Assembly (NCBI GenBank): GCA_014729055.1
Contig: WJKO01000160.1
Location: 1 to 9,319, forward strand
Source of the DNA: Promethearchaeota archaeon
Lineage (GTDB): Archaea > Asgardarchaeota > Lokiarchaeia > Sigyniarchaeales > Promethearchaeaceae
Direction of reading: 5' to 3'
Length of the DNA: 9,319 nucleotides
Below, piece after piece: positions 6,940-9,319 of this stretch (positions within the stretch are counted from its first letter, which is position 1; each line of letters opens with the position of its first letter). The notes beneath the pieces were generated by a model. The model was not told the DNA's origin, searched no databases, and saw only the letters and a list, made by a program, of their open reading frames with translations. A program made the position numbers and the translations under genes.

Positions 6940-8142
6940 ATGATCACTTTTTTTAAAAATCTATTTTCTAGTTTTTATCTCATTATCGAAATCTTATTAT
7001 CTTTTTTTTTCTATGTTATTTTTATGGTGTCTCAGCAAGATAAAAATGATGATAATGCAAACAGTGAAAAATCTGAAGCAGATGTACAAGAAAAAGATGA
7101 TAGTGAAAAAGACAAAGTGATTGAACGACAGAAAAAAGTCGATGAAAACTACAAGAGACTCAAGAACAACATAGATAAAGAATATGAAGAGATATACGAA
7201 GATGAGTCAGGTATTAGTGATTATTTACCAGTTTACAAGGTGAGACTAAAATTATTTGTGGTTCCAATATTAATAGCATTAGTAAGTTCAGGTATCCTAG
7301 CATGGATTGTATTTTCTCTAGGTTTTTCAGGAGATGCTGGAGGGGATGATCCCTCATTAGGATTGTGGTATGGTATCATCTTTACGGTTGTTGCAGCTAT
7401 CTCTTCCATCTTTATTGCATATATTGTTAAGAAAAAAGGTGAAGAAGCGCTTAAATATTTGATGGGGTTTGCATTCTTCTTACTGACGTGTATGTTGTCT
7501 TATTTCTTCGGTGATATTCTCTTAATTATATATTCTCCTAATCAATTAGTATATAATATTTTATCTTTTATCTATTTTGTGTTTTGTCTGATATTATCAA
7601 TATATCTCATTCGAAGTTTCTTTGGCGGGAAAATGAGCAAGAAAAAGAGGAATTTTTATGTTCTTTTTATTGGAATTTTGATTGGAAGTTTTATGAATAT
7701 TGTTTTTTATGAAAATTCCTTCTTAATAGCAAGTATGTTAATTGGAATCTCAATCTGGGATATTATTTCTGTGAAAAAAGGACCTATTAAATCCATTATG
7801 GAAGCAACGGGTGGTTATGATCCCGAATTTGAAAGAAAACTAAAGAGTGGAGAAATTGAAATTAAGGACTTTGAGTTTTCCGAATTAGAGATTGGTATAG
7901 GGGATATAGCATTTTATAGTCTATTGGCATCCCACAGCTTGGTGGCTGGCTATTTTATTACTGAAAACTTAACCGTTGCGATTATTTCTATGACTTTTGC
8001 ATGCATAGGAATAATTGTCGGATCCCTTCTTACAATAAGCGCTTTGAAAAGAAATAAAATATTACCTGGATTACCCTTATCTATCTTTATAGGTATAGGT
8101 TTGGCTTTATTATCCGGATATGTTTCCTATTTAATAATTTAA
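6940..8142 (+). CDS. Presenilin/SPP-like intramembrane aspartyl protease (A22 family)
   Basis: A 400-residue polytopic membrane protein. From residue 103 nine transmembrane helices can be drawn (about 105-127, 140-163, 173-198, 203-229, 237-257, 260-277, 320-340, 345-369, 376-400), the presenilin topology. The catalytic pair is present: Asp274 in TM6 (SIWDIISVKKGPI; the usual Tyr before Asp is Trp) and Asp322 in the GxGD motif G319-I-G-D (TM7). TM9 begins with P376-G-L-P, the PAL-type motif. Such proteases cleave transmembrane helices of other proteins. Odd is the N-terminus: a hydrophobic segment (8-28), then a highly charged, coiled-coil-like stretch (34-95). An in-frame ATG at 7024 (Met29) would remove the extra hydrophobic segment and leave a charged cytosolic N-terminus, as in presenilins; the T-rich 6948-7010 would then be untranslated. 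It lies 5 bases after mch if the first ATG is used. Confidence 0.88.
   Translation: MITFFKNLFSSFYLIIEILLSFFFYVIFMVSQQDKNDDNANSEKSEADVQEKDDSEKDKVIERQKKVDENYKRLKNNIDKEYEEIYEDESGISDYLPVYKVRLKLFVVPILIALVSSGILAWIVFSLGFSGDAGGDDPSLGLWYGIIFTVVAAISSIFIAYIVKKKGEEALKYLMGFAFFLLTCMLSYFFGDILLIIYSPNQLVYNILSFIYFVFCLILSIYLIRSFFGGKMSKKKRNFYVLFIGILIGSFMNIVFYENSFLIASMLIGISIWDIISVKKGPIKSIMEATGGYDPEFERKLKSGEIEIKDFEFSELEIGIGDIAFYSLLASHSLVAGYFITENLTVAIISMTFACIGIIVGSLLTISALKRNKILPGLPLSIFIGIGLALLSGYVSYLII
6948..7010 (+). terminator. T-rich tract, possible mch terminator overlapping the presenilin-like 5' end
   Basis: Runs of 7 T (6948-6954) and 9 T (7002-7010) with further T4-T5 runs lie just after the mch stop. Archaeal RNA polymerase terminates at such U-tracts. 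The tract also codes for Phe/Leu of the putative extra hydrophobic segment, so it is a real terminator only if the protease gene starts at 7024 or read-through is partial. Confidence 0.25.
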
Positions 8143-8183
8143 ACGATTAACTAGTGAACAAATGTGTGTATTTTCCTTTACTG

Positions 8184-8224
8184 TTTTTTTTTAGATTGAT
8201 TATTTCGCTACAATCTAATTTTTT
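8184..8224 (+). terminator. T-run plus hairpin terminator after the presenilin-like gene
   Basis: A 9-T run (8184-8192) overlaps an 8-bp perfect stem, TTAGATTG (8191-8198) with CAATCTAA (8211-8218), a 12-base loop, then six T (8219-8224). It begins about 40 bases after the stop at 8142. The combination of hairpin and T-runs is a convincing transcription end for the mch-protease unit. Confidence 0.6.
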
Positions 8225-8253
8225 AGATGATCGAGATTCAAGGTTATGTTTTA

Positions 8254-8271
8254 TTGATCAAACTTGATCAA
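8254..8271. repeat. Tandem TTGATCAA palindromes (operator-like)
   Basis: TTGATCAA occurs at 8254-8261 and 8264-8271, separated by AC; as direct repeats they are TTGATCAAAC twice (8254-8273). Each half is a perfect palindrome and the pair is nearly a perfect 18-base palindrome. It lies about 40 bases before the TATA-like box at 8313, where archaeal activators or repressors with dimeric HTH often bind. Confidence 0.5.
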
Positions 8272-8289
8272 ACCTGAACCTTTACAGGT
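8272..8289. repeat. Short inverted repeat ACCTG/CAGGT
   Basis: ACCTG (8272-8276) and CAGGT (8285-8289) flank eight bases and directly abut the TTGATCAA pair. It is short enough to be chance, but its position between the palindromes and the TATA-like box makes a second binding site conceivable. Confidence 0.25.
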
Positions 8290-8301
8290 CATGATTATAT
8301 A

Positions 8302-8320
8302 GGAAAAAAGAGTATATAAA
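8302..8320 (+). promoter_or_regulatory. BRE/TATA-like archaeal promoter
   Basis: A purine-only stretch GGAAAAAAGAG (8302-8312) leads directly into TATATAAA (8313-8320), an arrangement close to an archaeal BRE plus TATA box. Transcription would start near 8341-8346, reading rightwards. The only candidate products are the 44-residue ORF at 8375 or a small RNA antisense to the 3' end of the minus-strand gene. Confidence 0.45.
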
Positions 8321-8374
8321 TGTTTCGCTAATATTCTCAATTATCTGAAGTCGTCCGTGCCTTATATCCACTGA

Positions 8375-8509
8375 ATGAAGTATATTGCAGCTAAATTGCG
8401 GAGAGAATTATCCATTCCCTTTTTAAAGTTCTTTATCCTGTATTACCCATCTGATTCCGGGTCATGGCGGGGGCTTGTCCGCGTTCTGAAGGTCTTTGAA
8501 CAGTTCTAG
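8375..8509 (+). CDS. Possible small protein, 44 residues
   Basis: An ATG at 8375 opens a 44-codon frame to TAG at 8507-8509, beginning MKYIAAKLRRELSIPFLKFF and ending in VLKVFEQF. It is basic and amphipathic-to-hydrophobic in the middle. It sits about 30 bases after the expected start site of the BRE/TATA-like promoter, with a stop codon (TGA) directly before the ATG in frame. No Shine-Dalgarno is evident. Its last 48 bases overlap the 3' end of the convergent minus-strand gene. A frame this short can occur by chance; only the promoter upstream favours it. Confidence 0.3.
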   Translation: MKYIAAKLRRELSIPFLKFFILYYPSDSGSWRGLVRVLKVFEQF

Positions 8510-9319
8510 CCAAATATCCGTAGGATTGTCGGCAATGACCGGCAATAAATGCTTAAAACCTTTTTTATTTGGATTCCCGAGAAAATCAGTCGTCAACTCT
8601 CTAATCTTCTTCGCGATACCCTTCTTATCGGATTTCTTGGTTTTTTTCTTGAACTTTTCTCCGTTTTTCTCAGCAGATGCTTTTAGTTTTTTCAAAGTAT
8701 TCTTCAATTGTTTATTAAGAGTTACCTTACCATTTGTTTTGTCAATATTGCCATATTTCTTAAGCTGTTTTGCAGCCCATACCAGCGATGTGAACAGCTG
8801 GTTCTGCCCCTTGATATATCTGCTGAAATTACACGCAGCCGACTCGTCCCGCCCCAGCTGTTCAATGTCAGTTAGCGTTATTCTTTCCATACCCATTTGC
8901 TGTTTGAGTTGTTTATTGAGTTGTTTTTTGAGTAGTTCAATAAGATCTTGGATAATTTGGGGTTGTGCGCCATTTGTTTCGTCCCGAAATCGGTGAACCA
9001 TCAGCTTTCCCCAAGAGTCTACATAATGTTCGCATATCTTTTCTTTTTGCTTATTTTTCAATGCATTCAAGCATGAAATAAGGTGGTCGAGCAAAATTCG
9101 GGAGGGGCAATTCGAATTGCGGCACGATAATTGAAGCCCCGCGGGGTTCGTGGATTTGTAAAATGTTATTTTCGTTGCTTTCGTCGCTTTGGAACTTTTT
9201 GGTTTTTTGGACTGCTTGCATTGAATGTAGCACTTATCAGCAAATGCGCCGCATGTGGGGCATCGGGTCGATGAATAACGACTCGAACCCTGAAAACACG
9301 TATGCGGTGTGGTCCGAAA
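8462..9319 (-). CDS. 3' part of an unrecognised gene with cysteine cluster and lysine-rich helical body
   Basis: The frame is open from the window edge (9319) to TGA at 8464-8462, giving 285 residues; the TTG at 9094 that could be taken as a start lies inside a frame open upstream, so the gene is 5' truncated. Counting from the edge, Cys20-x2-Cys23-x6-Cys30-x3-Cys34 and later Cys66-x4-Cys71 look like one or two zinc ribbons (RCPTCGAF, CRNSNCPS). A Lys/Ser/Thr-rich joint (35-50) lies between. Residues about 75-285 are mostly helical and rich in Lys, Gln and Leu, with a strongly basic patch (about 205-240), ending DNPTDIWLELFKD then a polar tail. No family is recognised; nucleic-acid binding is a reasonable guess. 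Some parts are richer in G+C (32 of 60 bases in 8461-8520 and in 8821-8880) than most of the window, which hints at a different origin. Confidence 0.6.
   Translation of the reverse strand, partial: FRTTPHTCFQGSSRYSSTRCPTCGAFADKCYIQCKQSKKPKSSKATKATKITFYKSTNPAGLQLSCRNSNCPSRILLDHLISCLNALKNKQKEKICEHYVDSWGKLMVHRFRDETNGAQPQIIQDLIELLKKQLNKQLKQQMGMERITLTDIEQLGRDESAACNFSRYIKGQNQLFTSLVWAAKQLKKYGNIDKTNGKVTLNKQLKNTLKKLKASAEKNGEKFKKKTKKSDKKGIAKKIRELTTDFLGNPNKKGFKHLLPVIADNPTDIWLELFKDLQNADKPPP

Larger units (their letters stand above)
8143..8461. other. 319-base intergenic region with terminator, palindromes and promoter
   Basis: This gap separates the presenilin-like gene from the convergent minus-strand gene. 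In order it holds the hairpin terminator, the TTGATCAA pair, the ACCTG inverted repeat, the BRE/TATA-like box and the start of the possible small ORF. The octamer TTTCGCTA occurs twice, at 8203-8210 (in the terminator loop) and 8323-8330 (just after the TATA box). No tRNA or clear stable RNA fold is seen in 8340-8460. Confidence 0.6.

Noticed and set aside
8341..8460. Possible C/D box small RNA (several CTGA boxes, e.g. 8344 and 8371)
   Set aside because: No matching RTGATGA C box at the right distance and no terminal stem, so the CTGA copies are likely chance.
8496..8996. A 166-codon plus-strand open frame with many Phe, Ser and Leu residues
   Set aside because: It lies fully antisense to the longer minus-strand frame (8462-9319); its Phe/Ser/Leu bias is what the reverse of Lys-rich codons produces, and it has no start signals.
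9137..9146. CCCCGCGGGG palindrome
   Set aside because: It lies inside the minus-strand coding frame (Asn-Pro-Ala-Gly codons) and is too short to be called a terminator or recombination site.
9051..9233. A 60-codon minus-strand frame
   Set aside because: It overlaps the longer minus-strand frame that stays open to 9319 with a cysteine motif, so it is a shadow.

Overview
The window looks like a chromosomal piece of an AT-rich archaeon. The best evidence is a full-length archaeal-type methenyl-H4MPT cyclohydrolase (Mch), together with a presenilin-type intramembrane aspartyl protease, TTG/GTG starts, BRE/TATA-like boxes and T-run terminators. This mix (an H4MPT C1 enzyme, a presenilin homologue, secreted proteins with one C-terminal anchor, low GC) would fit an Asgard (Lokiarchaeia-like) genome. 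That placement is inference; nothing here is strictly diagnostic.

Left part, plus strand (1-4173). The window opens inside the 3' end of a gene whose tail resembles the C-terminal beta domain of GH36/raffinose-synthase-like glycosidases. A likely operon follows: a CoA-transferase/acetyl-CoA hydrolase fused to a C-terminal GNAT acetyltransferase, a DUF362 protein 5 bases downstream, and, 67 bases later, an AhpD-like (carboxymuconolactone decarboxylase family) protein with an intact E/CxxC/H set. The joint role of these three is not known to me.

Middle part, minus strand (5837-4193). A predicted secreted or surface protein (signal peptide, calcium-loop-like motif, C-terminal membrane anchor) is followed by a small lysine-rich protein with a possible helix-turn-helix. 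That second gene starts with GTG behind a strong Shine-Dalgarno. The pair converges on the left operon and diverges from mch.

Right-centre, plus strand (5945-8142). mch is followed 5 bases later by a 9-TM presenilin/SPP-like protease with both catalytic aspartates and a PAL-type motif. The protease carries an extra N-terminal hydrophobic segment and a charged linker, or else starts 28 codons later. A hairpin plus T-run terminator lies after it.

Right end (8143-9319). The gap holds a double TTGATCAA palindrome, a good BRE/TATA-like box and a possible 44-residue small ORF on the plus strand. Converging on it is the 3' part of an unrecognised minus-strand gene that runs off the window. It has a cysteine cluster (zinc-ribbon-like) and a lysine-rich, helical body, and parts of it are richer in G+C than its surroundings. 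This is the only part that looks accessory. I found no rRNA, tRNA, CRISPR array or insertion sequence.
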